Part shown: positions 27,666-34,634 of the stretch, piece after piece
Numbering within the stretch: position 1 is the first letter of the stretch
Layout of the letters: the number at the start of each line of letters is the position of its first letter
Assembly: GCA_036272325.1 (NCBI GenBank)
Contig: DATAYY010000089.1
Coordinates: forward strand, 1 to 64,000
DNA: 64,000 nt
Origin: Schlegelella_A sp036272325
GTDB taxonomy: Bacteria > Pseudomonadota > Gammaproteobacteria > Burkholderiales > Burkholderiaceae_C
Direction of reading: 5' to 3'
Translations under genes and position numbers: made by a program
The notes under the pieces: model-generated
Told to the model about the DNA's origin: nothing
The model's input: the letters and a program-made list of their open reading frames with translations, nothing else
The model's database searches: none

Positions 27666-29222
27666 ATGGCCATCGAGCTGCGCTTGGACACCCCGGTCTT
27701 CGTCGTCGGCGCCGGCATCATGGGCGCCGGCATCGCGCAAGTCGCGGCGCAGGCCGGCCATCCGGTCCGTCTCTTCGACACCCGTGATGGCGCCGCCGAC
27801 AGTGCCCGCGCGAAGCTCGCCGCCGCTCTCGACGGCCTGGCCGCGAAGGGCAGGCTCGACGCCGCTGAAGCGACCGCGATCGCCGGCCGCATCGCGAGCG
27901 CGGCACGGCTCGACGATGCCGCGTCCTGTGGCCTCGTCGTCGAGGCGATCGTCGAGAACCTCGACGCCAAGCGCGCTCTCTTTCGCGCCCTCGAACAGGT
28001 CGTCGGCGAGGGCGCGATCCTCGCCTCCAACACCTCGTCGATCTCGATCACGGCGCTCGCCCGGGAGCTGAAGCGGCCGGGCCGGCTGGTCGGCATGCAC
28101 TTCTTCAACCCGGTGCCGCTGATGAAGCTGGTCGAGGTCGTGTCCGGCCTCGCGACCGATGCCGAAGTCGCCGCGGCCATCTTCGATCTCGCCAAGGCCT
28201 GGGGCAAGACGGCGGTCCATGCGCGCTCGACGCCGGGATTCATCGTCAACCGGATCGCGCGGCCGTACTACGCCGAGGCGCTCGCGTTGCTTCACGAGCG
28301 CTCTGCCGAGCCGGCTGTGATCGACGCCTGCCTGCGCGGCGCTGGCTTTCGGATGGGGCCGTGCGAGCTGATGGACCTGATCGGCCACGACACCAACTTC
28401 GCCGTCACGCAGTCGGTGTTCGACGCCAACTTCGGCGACAAGCGATATCAGCCGTCGCTCGTCCAGCGCGAGATGGTCGACGGCGGCCTGCTCGGCCGCA
28501 AGTCGGGGCGCGGATTCTTCGCCTACGGCCCGGGTGGGGCGCCATTGCCGACGCTTGCCGCGGCGCCGTTCGACCACACGCCGCTGCCGACCGCCGCGAT
28601 CGTCGCCTTGCACGGCCGCGGCATTGCCGTCGATCGCTGGCAGGCGCGCCTCGAAGGCGCAGCTGCGCGCTTCGAAGCCGACCCCGGAAGTCGCTGGAAC
28701 GGCCTGCAGACCGATGCCGGCGAGCTGCGCCTGACCGACGGCCGTGCCGCCACCCATGTCGCCGCCGAATCGGGCGTGCGCGATCTCGCGGTGTTCGACC
28801 TCGCCGTCGCGCCGACTGGTGGTGCGCCGGGAACGCCGCTCGCGCTCGCCTTCGCGGCGACCACTTCGGCGGCGTGGCGCGAGCAGGCCGCCACGTGGCT
28901 ACGCGTCGCCGGCTGGCAACCGCACCCGATCGGCGATGCGCCCGGGCTCGTCGTCGCCCGCACGATCGCGATGCTCGTCAACGAAGGCGCCGATGCGGTC
29001 CACCAGGGCGTCTGCAGCGCCGAGGGCGCCGACCTCGCGATGAAGCTCGGCGTCGCCTATCCCGCCGGGCCGTTCGAGTTCCTGGCGCGCTGGGACGCGA
29101 CCGCTGTCGCGACGCTGCTCGACCAGCTCGACGCCCACTACCGCGGCGAGCGCTACCGGGTCAGCCCGGGACTGCGCGAGCGTGCCTGCCTGGCGCAACT
29201 CGCCCCTTCGGCGCCAGGCTGA
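27666..29222 (+). CDS. 3-hydroxyacyl-CoA dehydrogenase (PaaH/PaaC-like, two-domain)
   Basis: 518 residues. The N-terminal NAD-binding domain has VFVVGAGIMGAGIAQVAAQ, catalytic-region VGMHFFNPVPLMKLVEVV and SNTSSISI. The first C-terminal helical domain has GFIVNRIARPYYAEAL and GPCELMDLIGHD. A second, more divergent copy follows (LVVARTIAMLVNEGADAVHQ ... GVAYPAGPFEFLARWD). The length and duplicated C-terminal domain match the PaaH/PaaC type of phenylacetate beta-oxidation rather than the short FadB2 type. No paa genes adjoin, so the physiological substrate is open. It lies 80 bases after lon. Confidence 0.9.
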   Translation: MAIELRLDTPVFVVGAGIMGAGIAQVAAQAGHPVRLFDTRDGAADSARAKLAAALDGLAAKGRLDAAEATAIAGRIASAARLDDAASCGLVVEAIVENLDAKRALFRALEQVVGEGAILASNTSSISITALARELKRPGRLVGMHFFNPVPLMKLVEVVSGLATDAEVAAAIFDLAKAWGKTAVHARSTPGFIVNRIARPYYAEALALLHERSAEPAVIDACLRGAGFRMGPCELMDLIGHDTNFAVTQSVFDANFGDKRYQPSLVQREMVDGGLLGRKSGRGFFAYGPGGAPLPTLAAAPFDHTPLPTAAIVALHGRGIAVDRWQARLEGAAARFEADPGSRWNGLQTDAGELRLTDGRAATHVAAESGVRDLAVFDLAVAPTGGAPGTPLALAFAATTSAAWREQAATWLRVAGWQPHPIGDAPGLVVARTIAMLVNEGADAVHQGVCSAEGADLAMKLGVAYPAGPFEFLARWDATAVATLLDQLDAHYRGERYRVSPGLRERACLAQLAPSAPG

Positions 29223-29379
29223 CGGCGCCGCTGGCCCCCCCCGGTGGGCGCGGCGGCAACGACGCGTCGGACAGCTTCCCGCCCCGATGTCGGCCGACGT
29301 CACGACCTGCGTCCAGCGCGTTGTCGCGGGCTGTGGCGTGCCCACAATGTCCGATGCAAACGAAGCTCTAGGAGACACC

Positions 29380-29826
29380 ATGCACGCCAACAGAACCCCG
29401 GTCGCTCTCGTCTCGATGCTGGCCGCCGCCGCTCTCCTCTCCGCCTGCGAGAAGAAGACGACCGTGACCGACACCGCTCCCGGAAGCTCGTCGACGACCA
29501 CGACGACCACGACCACGGCGCCGGCAGCCTCCGACGCGATGGCTTCGACCGCGAACACGATGGAAAAGGCCGCGTCGGCGACCGAGCAGGCGATGGGCAA
29601 GGCCGGTGACGCGATCGGCGACGCCGCGATCACCGGCAAGGTGAAGACGGCGCTCATCGCCGACCCCGACGTCAAGGCGCTGAAGATCGACGTCGACACC
29701 AAGGACCACGTCGTGTCGCTCAACGGCACCGCCGACACGCAGGCGCGCGCCGACAAGGCGGTGACGATCGCCCAGGGCGTCGAAGGCGTGAAATCGGTTC
29801 AGAACAACCTGACCGTCAAGCCCTGA
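29380..29826 (+). CDS. BON-domain lipoprotein
   Basis: 148 residues. The start at 29380 follows AGGAGA. The signal sequence ends in LLSACEKK (lipobox). A Ser/Thr-rich linker containing eight consecutive threonines follows, then one BON domain at ~85-148 (ITGKVKTALIADPDVKALKI ... VVSLNGTADTQARADKA ... VEGVKSVQNNLTV). BON proteins are periplasmic or outer-membrane-associated and bind phospholipid surfaces; OsmY-type members respond to osmotic stress. The gene overlaps the convergent amidohydrolase by 11 bases. Confidence 0.88.
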   Translation: MHANRTPVALVSMLAAAALLSACEKKTTVTDTAPGSSSTTTTTTTTAPAASDAMASTANTMEKAASATEQAMGKAGDAIGDAAITGKVKTALIADPDVKALKIDVDTKDHVVSLNGTADTQARADKAVTIAQGVEGVKSVQNNLTVKP

Positions 29827-30727
29827 CGTCTCGCGTCGACGCGGACGCTGCAGAGGCGGCACTCGCGCCGAGGCCGAGCAGGCGGATCGCGTTCTGCTTC
29901 AGGATCAACGGCTTCACGTCGTCCTTGAAGCCGGCCTCCTCGAAATCCTTCAGCCAGCGGTCGGGCGTGATCAGCGGGAAGTCGCTGCCGAACAGGATCC
30001 GGTCCTTCAGCAGCGTGTTCGCGTACTGCACCAGCTGCGGCGGAAAGTACTTCGGGCTCCAGCCCGAGAGGTCGATCCAGATGTTGGGCTTGTGCATCGC
30101 GAGCGAGATCGCCTCGTCCTGCCATGGCCACGACGGGTGAGCGACGATGATCTGCATGTCGGGGAACGCGATTGCGACGTCCTCGAGCAGCATGGGGTTC
30201 GAGTTCTGCAGTCGCAAGCCGCCGCCGCAGCGCATCCCTGAGCCGATCCCCGAGTGGCCGCTGTGGAAAACGGCGGGCAGCTTGTGCTCGGCGATGACCT
30301 CGTAGATCGGCCATGCCATCTTGTCGGTGACGTCGAAGCCCTGCACCGTCGGGTGGAACTTGAAGCCTTTGACGCCGTAGTCCTCGACCAGCTTTCTCGC
30401 TTCGCGGCCGCCCATCTTGCCCTTGTGCGGATCGATCGAGCCGAACGCGATCATGATGTCGGGATTGGCCTGCGCCGCTTCCGCGATCTCCTCGTTTGGA
30501 ATGCGCCGCCGCCCGATCTGCGTCTCGGCGTCGACCGTGAAATTGACGAAGCCGATCTTCTTCTCGCGGTAGTAGGCGATCGTCTCGTCCATCGTCGGTC
30601 GCTTCGACGAGCGGAAGTACCTGTCGGCGGCGCGGTCGTACTCCTCGCCATAGTTGTCGAACGGGTTGCGGCACGAGACCTCGAGGTGGGTGTGGGTGTC
30701 GATGGCGATCAGATCGGCGGTGTTCAT
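29816..30727 (-). CDS. Amidohydrolase-family (COG2159-type) TIM-barrel hydrolase
   Basis: 303 residues. The N-terminal metal site reads IDTHTHLEV (HxH), followed by KFHPTVQGF, VFHSGHSGIGSG, IIVAHPSWPWQDEA and the C-terminal aspartate in LFGSDFPLIT. All barrel ligands of amidohydrolase family 2 are therefore present. Members include decarboxylases and beta-ketoacyl-CoA hydrolases of aromatic pathways; this sequence does not decide among them. Divergent from the sigma-factor operon, and convergent with the BON gene with overlapping 3' ends. Confidence 0.87.
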   Translation of the reverse strand: MNTADLIAIDTHTHLEVSCRNPFDNYGEEYDRAADRYFRSSKRPTMDETIAYYREKKIGFVNFTVDAETQIGRRRIPNEEIAEAAQANPDIMIAFGSIDPHKGKMGGREARKLVEDYGVKGFKFHPTVQGFDVTDKMAWPIYEVIAEHKLPAVFHSGHSGIGSGMRCGGGLRLQNSNPMLLEDVAIAFPDMQIIVAHPSWPWQDEAISLAMHKPNIWIDLSGWSPKYFPPQLVQYANTLLKDRILFGSDFPLITPDRWLKDFEEAGFKDDVKPLILKQNAIRLLGLGASAASAASASTRDVRA

Positions 30728-30885
30728 GACCTTCTCGTGCAGCAGTGCGCGCAGGCGCAGCTCGGATCGACGTTGTAAACCGGAACCGGCGCGGCCGTCG
30801 ACGGACTTGGGTTAGGCTTTCGTCGGGGTCGCCCGATGCGGTGTCGCCTCAGCACCCGGCACTGCCGCCATCTCGAGGAACGACG

Positions 30886-32154
30886 ATGACCGATCGGTCG
30901 GCGCGGGGAGACTTGTCGACCGAGGATCTGGCCATCCTGCTCGAGGTCACGCGCAGCCTCGCCGCACCGTTCGACCTGATGTCGATGCTCGCTGCGGTAA
31001 CGGCCGCCGCGCGCCAGGTGCTGCGCGCCGAGCGGTCGTCGGTCTGGCTTCACGATGCCGCCGCCGGCGAGCTCGTGCTCGAGGTGTCGAGCGATATCCG
31101 GCACGTCCGCATCCCGGTCGGGCTCGGCCTGGTCGGCGCCTGCGCCCGCGATCGGCAGGTCCTCAACGTTGCCGATTGCTACGCCGACCCGCGCTTCGAC
31201 CAGCAGGTCGATCGCCGCTCCGGCTACCGCACGCGCTGCGCGCTGACGTTGCCGCTGATCGATCACGCCGGCGCGCTGGTCGGCGTGATGCAGGTGCTCA
31301 ACCGCGTCGACGGGGTCTTCGAGAGCGCCGACGAGCAGCTCGCGACGGCGCTCGCCGCTCAGTGCGCGGTCGCGCTCCAGCGCGTGCAGATGATCGAATC
31401 GCTGATCGAAGGCGAAAGGATGCGCCGCGAGATGGAGATGGCGCAGGCCGTGCAGATGAGCACGCTGCCTCAGGCGATGCCGGTCGTCGCAGGCTACGAC
31501 TTGCACGGCACGTTCCGGCCAGCCTTGCTGACGGGCGGGGACACCTTCGACCTCGCGCCGGTCGACGGCGGGCTGCTCGTCGTCCTCGGCGACGCGACGG
31601 GGCACGGCATCGCGCCGGCGCTGTCGGTGACGCAGATGCACGCGATGCTGCGGATGGCGTTTCGCCTCGGCGCCAGCCTGGAGGCGGCCTTCGCGCAGGT
31701 CAACGACCTGCTTGCCGAGACGCTCGCCGAGGACCGCTTCGTCACCGCCTTCATCGGCGTGCTCGATCCGCGCGCACACGTGCTGCGCTATGTCAGCGCC
31801 GGCCAGGGGCCGATCCTCCACTTCCATGCCGATCGCGGCACGTGCTCGCGCCACAAGCCGACCAGCTTTCCGCTCGGCGCGCTGGCGCTCGCGCGCCCGC
31901 CGCGGGCGCGCGAGATGATCCTGGCCCCGGGCGACGCGCTCGTCCTGCTTTCTGACGGGATCTACGAATACGGCAATGGCTCGGGCGAGCAGTTCGGCGA
32001 AGACCGCGTCGAGCAGGTTGTCGCCGCCTATCACGCGAGCGGCGCGGCGGCGCTGTCGGCCGCGCTGCTCGATGCCGTCCAGGCGTTCGCGGGCGGGGCG
32101 GCGCAGGAGGACGACATCACGGTCGTCCTCGTCCGGCGCGAGGCTGGTCGGTGA
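30886..32154 (+). CDS. GAF-SpoIIE (PP2C-type) serine phosphatase, RsbU-like
   Basis: 422 residues, start at 30886 after GAGGAA. A GAF sensor domain spans ~20-165 (VSSDIRHVRIPVGLGLVGAC, ALTLPLIDHAGALVGVMQVL), then a linker helix ERMRREMEMAQAVQMSTLPQ. The SpoIIE phosphatase domain (~190-420) has metal-binding GGDTFD (~217), GDATGHG (~236), LLSDGIYEY and QEDDITVVL. The family dephosphorylates a phospho-STAS protein, here most likely the antagonist encoded at 32600. First gene of a tightly overlapped operon; the GAF domain would supply the signal input. Confidence 0.92.
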   Translation: MTDRSARGDLSTEDLAILLEVTRSLAAPFDLMSMLAAVTAAARQVLRAERSSVWLHDAAAGELVLEVSSDIRHVRIPVGLGLVGACARDRQVLNVADCYADPRFDQQVDRRSGYRTRCALTLPLIDHAGALVGVMQVLNRVDGVFESADEQLATALAAQCAVALQRVQMIESLIEGERMRREMEMAQAVQMSTLPQAMPVVAGYDLHGTFRPALLTGGDTFDLAPVDGGLLVVLGDATGHGIAPALSVTQMHAMLRMAFRLGASLEAAFAQVNDLLAETLAEDRFVTAFIGVLDPRAHVLRYVSAGQGPILHFHADRGTCSRHKPTSFPLGALALARPPRAREMILAPGDALVLLSDGIYEYGNGSGEQFGEDRVEQVVAAYHASGAAALSAALLDAVQAFAGGAAQEDDITVVLVRREAGR

Positions 32155-32606
32155 GCGAAAGCGCCTCGTTTGCGCGGCGCATCGACGCGCTGGCCGAGAT
32201 CGTCGCGTTCACGGCGGCCGCGTTCGAGCGCCAGGACGTCTCGGCCGCGCTTCGCGCCGACGTCGATTTTGTCCTCGAGGAGCTGTTCACCAACATCGTC
32301 AAGTACAGCCGGGGGAAATCGCCGGTGACGATCGAGATCGCGGCGATCGCCAGGGGCGTGGAAGTGACCATGACCGAACCCGAAGCCGACCGCTTCGATG
32401 TCACCCGGGCGCCGCCGGTCGACGTCACGCTGCCGGCCGTCCGGCGGCAGCCCGGCGGGCTGGGCCTCCATCTGATCCCTCGCCTGGTGGACTCCGTACA
32501 GTACGCGTATTCGGAGGGGGAGCGATGCGGCCGCGTCGTCTTCCGCAAGACAAGAGCCGATCCGTCGCCCGGCGCGACGGCGGTGAGCGAGGACGAGCCA
32601 TGCTGA
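32151..32606 (+). CDS. HATPase_c anti-sigma-factor kinase, RsbW-like, with altered ATP-binding motif
   Basis: 151 residues from a GTG overlapping the phosphatase stop (GTGA). The N-box is clear (VLEELFTNIV, E44-N48), and so is the G2-type glycine loop GGLGLHLI (102-109). The usual G1 box (DxGxPFDP) is replaced by TEPEADRFDVT (75-85), losing the DxG that contacts adenine and magnesium. By family it would bind a sigma factor and phosphorylate the STAS antagonist. With the altered G1 box, kinase activity is uncertain and it may act by binding alone. Confidence 0.85.
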   Translation: MSESASFARRIDALAEIVAFTAAAFERQDVSAALRADVDFVLEELFTNIVKYSRGKSPVTIEIAAIARGVEVTMTEPEADRFDVTRAPPVDVTLPAVRRQPGGLGLHLIPRLVDSVQYAYSEGERCGRVVFRKTRADPSPGATAVSEDEPC

Positions 32607-32893
32607 CGATGCAAGGAGGCGGCGAGACGCCGGTCGTGCTTTCGGGGCGCCTGGACGCGACCCAGGCCGCGGCGGCGCAGTCGTACCTCGACCGCCTCCA
32701 AGGCATCGTCACCCTCGACTGCAGCGACCTGCAGTACCTCTCGAGTGCCGGCCTCGGTGTCTTCCTGAAGAGCCACAAGCGGCTCCTGGCGAGTGGCGGG
32801 CGGCTCCGCCTGACGGCAGTCAATCGCCACCTCCAGGACATCTTCAGTTATTCGGGCTTCGACCAGATCCTCGAGATCGAGCCCGCCCGTTGA
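32600..32893 (+). CDS. STAS-domain anti-anti-sigma factor, RsbV-like
   Basis: 97 residues, overlapping the kinase gene by seven bases. A complete STAS domain: VVLSGRLDATQAAAAQ, VTLDCSDLQYLSSAGLGVFL with the phosphorylatable serine (Ser48 or Ser49), LRLTAVNRHLQDIFSYSGF. The dephosphorylated form should sequester the RsbW-like protein; phosphorylation would release it. An alternative ATG lies nine bases downstream. Its stop overlaps the start of the ECF sigma gene (TGATG), so regulator and sigma factor are translated together. Confidence 0.92.
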   Translation: MLTMQGGGETPVVLSGRLDATQAAAAQSYLDRLQGIVTLDCSDLQYLSSAGLGVFLKSHKRLLASGGRLRLTAVNRHLQDIFSYSGFDQILEIEPAR

Positions 32894-33471
32894 TGCACTC
32901 GCCAACCTTTGCCGCCGTCGCGTGTACTTCGGACGAGGACGATGACCGGGTGCTGGTCGAGCGCTATCTGAGCGGCGACCGCGACGCGTTCACCTCGCTC
33001 GTGGTCCGCTACCAGCGGCCGATCTACAACGCCGCGTTCTGGGTCCTGCGCAGACATGAAGACGCCCACGACATCAGCCAGACGGTCTTTCTCAAGGTCG
33101 CCGAGCGCGCCGATGAATACGACCCGAAATACAAGTTTTTCAGCTGGATCTACCGGATCGCGGTCAACGAGTCGCTCAACCTTCTGCGGCGCAATCGCCA
33201 TGAAGACGGCCTCGACGATGACGTCGACGTCGCCGGCGACGAGAGTGCCGGTCCCGAGCGGCAGGCGAGCGCCGCCCAGCTGGCGCGCCAGCTGCGCAGC
33301 GCGATGAAGACGATGGCGACGACCGACCGCCTGGTGCTGATGCTGCGCCATTTCTCGGAGTGCAGCTACGAAGAGATGGCGCAGATCCTCGAGATCGACG
33401 AGAAGACCGTGAAGTCGCGCCTGTTCGAGGCAAGAAGGCGCCTGCGCGGCCTGCTCAAGGATTGGAAGTGA
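32893..33471 (+). CDS. ECF-type RNA polymerase sigma factor
   Basis: 192 residues. Region 2 covers ~25-100 (RYQRPIYNAAFWVLRRHEDA, DISQTVFLKVAER, KYKFFSWIYRIAVNESLNLL); region 4 covers ~135-190 (LVLMLRHFSECSYEEMAQIL, EKTVKSRLFEARRRL). It is a standard group IV sigma factor that recruits RNA polymerase to a dedicated regulon. A TTG three bases earlier is a less likely start. Unusually it sits within a partner-switching operon rather than only beside an anti-sigma factor. The gene immediately downstream is its probable membrane-bound anti-sigma factor. Confidence 0.95.
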   Translation: MHSPTFAAVACTSDEDDDRVLVERYLSGDRDAFTSLVVRYQRPIYNAAFWVLRRHEDAHDISQTVFLKVAERADEYDPKYKFFSWIYRIAVNESLNLLRRNRHEDGLDDDVDVAGDESAGPERQASAAQLARQLRSAMKTMATTDRLVLMLRHFSECSYEEMAQILEIDEKTVKSRLFEARRRLRGLLKDWK

Positions 33472-33472
33472 G

Positions 33473-34534
33473 ATGACGCCCAAGCACTCCGCGCTCACCG
33501 AGCTGATGCACGTCGTCCTCGACGGCGAGGCCAGCGATGCCGAGGCGCGCGAGCTCGAGATGCGCCTGGCCGCCGATCCGGCGGCCCGCGCCGAGTTCGA
33601 CGGTTGGCGGCGCCTCTTTCAAGCCCTGGGCGAAGTTGCAGAGGAGCACGCCCCGGAAGGGTTGGTCGCTTCGGTGACCTTGGCGTTGCCGTTGCCGCCG
33701 CGCAGCCATGACGAGCGAGGCCAACCTTTTCCCGGTCGGCGTGTACTTGGGCACGCGCTGCTCGGATTCCCCCGCCGAGTCTTCGGCGAGTCACAAGCGA
33801 TGCAGCCACCGCGCGTCGCCTCGTTCACACCCACAAGGAGCGTCACGATGACCCAGCAGAGCAGAATCTTCGCCCATCGCAAGGCCTGGCTGGGCGCGGG
33901 CATCGCGGCTGCCGCCGCGGTTGTCGTGGCGCAGGTCGCGTTCGACTTCCCGGTCGCGAAGGACGTGGTCGGGACCGTTGCCCCCGCCGAGCGCTACCGC
34001 GCGGCGCCGAACGGCAGCGAAGACGTCAAGCTCGGTGCCCCGGCGGGATCGACGACCGCCAGCATCGCAGCCGATGACGTCTCCCGCTCCGTCGCCGAGA
34101 AGTCGGCCGACCTGACGGCCCAGAAGAAAGCCGACCTGACAGCTCAGATGACCGCAGACCTGACGGCGCAGAAGAAAGCCGACCTGACGGCTCAGATGAC
34201 CGCAGACCTGACGGCGCAGAAGAAAGCCGACCTGACAGCTCAGATGACCGCAGACCTGACGGCGCAGAAGAAAGCCGACCTGACGGCCCAGATGACCGCA
34301 GACCTGACGGCGCAGAAGAAAGCAGACCTGACAGCCCAGAAGACCGCGGACCTCACCGCGCAGAAGAAGGCGGACATGACCGCCCAGAAGACCGCCGATC
34401 TGACGGCCCAGAAGACCGCAGACCTCACCGCTCAAAAGGCCGCCGACATGGCCGCCATGCAGCGCGCGGAAGCCGCACGCGTCGAGTCGCAGCGTTCGAT
34501 GGAAATGTCGACCAACCGCTCGACGCGACAGTAA
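33473..34534 (+). CDS. Putative membrane-anchored anti-sigma factor with octapeptide-repeat periplasmic domain
   Basis: 353 residues starting two bases after the sigma stop. Residues 1-60 (LTELMHVVLDGEASDAEARE ... AARAEFDGWRRLFQAL) resemble the cytoplasmic sigma-binding head of anti-sigma factors but lack the HxxxCxxC zinc motif. One membrane helix spans ~138-157 (AWLGAGIAAAAAVVVAQVAF). A linker leads to 14 repeats of ADLTAQKK/ADLTAQMT (212-323) and an alanine/glutamate-rich tail. Residues ~75-125 look unstructured. An internal ATG at 33848 has a strong AAGGAG site, so a second product lacking the head may also be made. Position argues strongly for an anti-sigma role; sequence alone does not prove it. 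Confidence 0.75.
   Translation: MTPKHSALTELMHVVLDGEASDAEARELEMRLAADPAARAEFDGWRRLFQALGEVAEEHAPEGLVASVTLALPLPPRSHDERGQPFPGRRVLGHALLGFPRRVFGESQAMQPPRVASFTPTRSVTMTQQSRIFAHRKAWLGAGIAAAAAVVVAQVAFDFPVAKDVVGTVAPAERYRAAPNGSEDVKLGAPAGSTTASIAADDVSRSVAEKSADLTAQKKADLTAQMTADLTAQKKADLTAQMTADLTAQKKADLTAQMTADLTAQKKADLTAQMTADLTAQKKADLTAQKTADLTAQKKADMTAQKTADLTAQKTADLTAQKAADMAAMQRAEAARVESQRSMEMSTNRSTRQ
34106..34441 (+). repeat. In-frame tandem array: 14 x 24 bp (nested 48-bp period)
   Basis: Fourteen 24-base units encode ADLTAQ followed by KK, MT, KT or KA. Units 1-8 alternate strictly KK/MT, giving a 48-base higher-order period. Later units shift to KT/KA, one has M for L, and a degenerate fifteenth unit (ADMAAMQR) follows. 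Many units are near-identical at the DNA level, differing mainly in the wobble bases of Thr and Ala codons. This points to recent expansion by slippage or unequal recombination. Copy number may vary between strains. Confidence 0.95.
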
Positions 34535-34551
34535 GCGTTCCAACTGCACGC

Positions 34552-34580
34552 AAGCCGCCGCCCGCAAGGGCCGGCGGCTT
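34552..34580 (+). terminator. Rho-independent terminator after the anti-sigma gene
   Basis: AAGCCGCCG (34552-34560) pairs with CGGCGGCTT (34572-34580). The intervening CCCGCAAGGG extends the stem with three further pairs around a GCAA tetraloop, and TGTCTTGT follows. It starts 18 bases after the anti-sigma stop and should separate the signalling operon from the peptidase-prsW pair. Confidence 0.85.
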
Positions 34581-34634
34581 TGTCTTGTGTGCGGCTCCAA
34601 GTACCCTTGCGCGCCGCCAACCTGGAGGAGCCGC

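Noticed and set aside
29225..29300. Possible small gene or terminator between the 3-hydroxyacyl-CoA dehydrogenase and BON genes
   Set aside because: Only a C-run and GC-rich sequence; no hairpin with U-tract and no frame with a ribosome-binding site.
30782..30810. GGAAC hexamer-like element upstream of the phosphatase gene as an ECF autoregulatory promoter
   Set aside because: The GGAAC is present, but no CGTC-type -10 lies at the required 16-17 base distance.
34240..34428. Minus-strand repetitive open frame across the octapeptide array
   Set aside because: It arises automatically from the repeated 24-base unit read on the other strand; no start signals.
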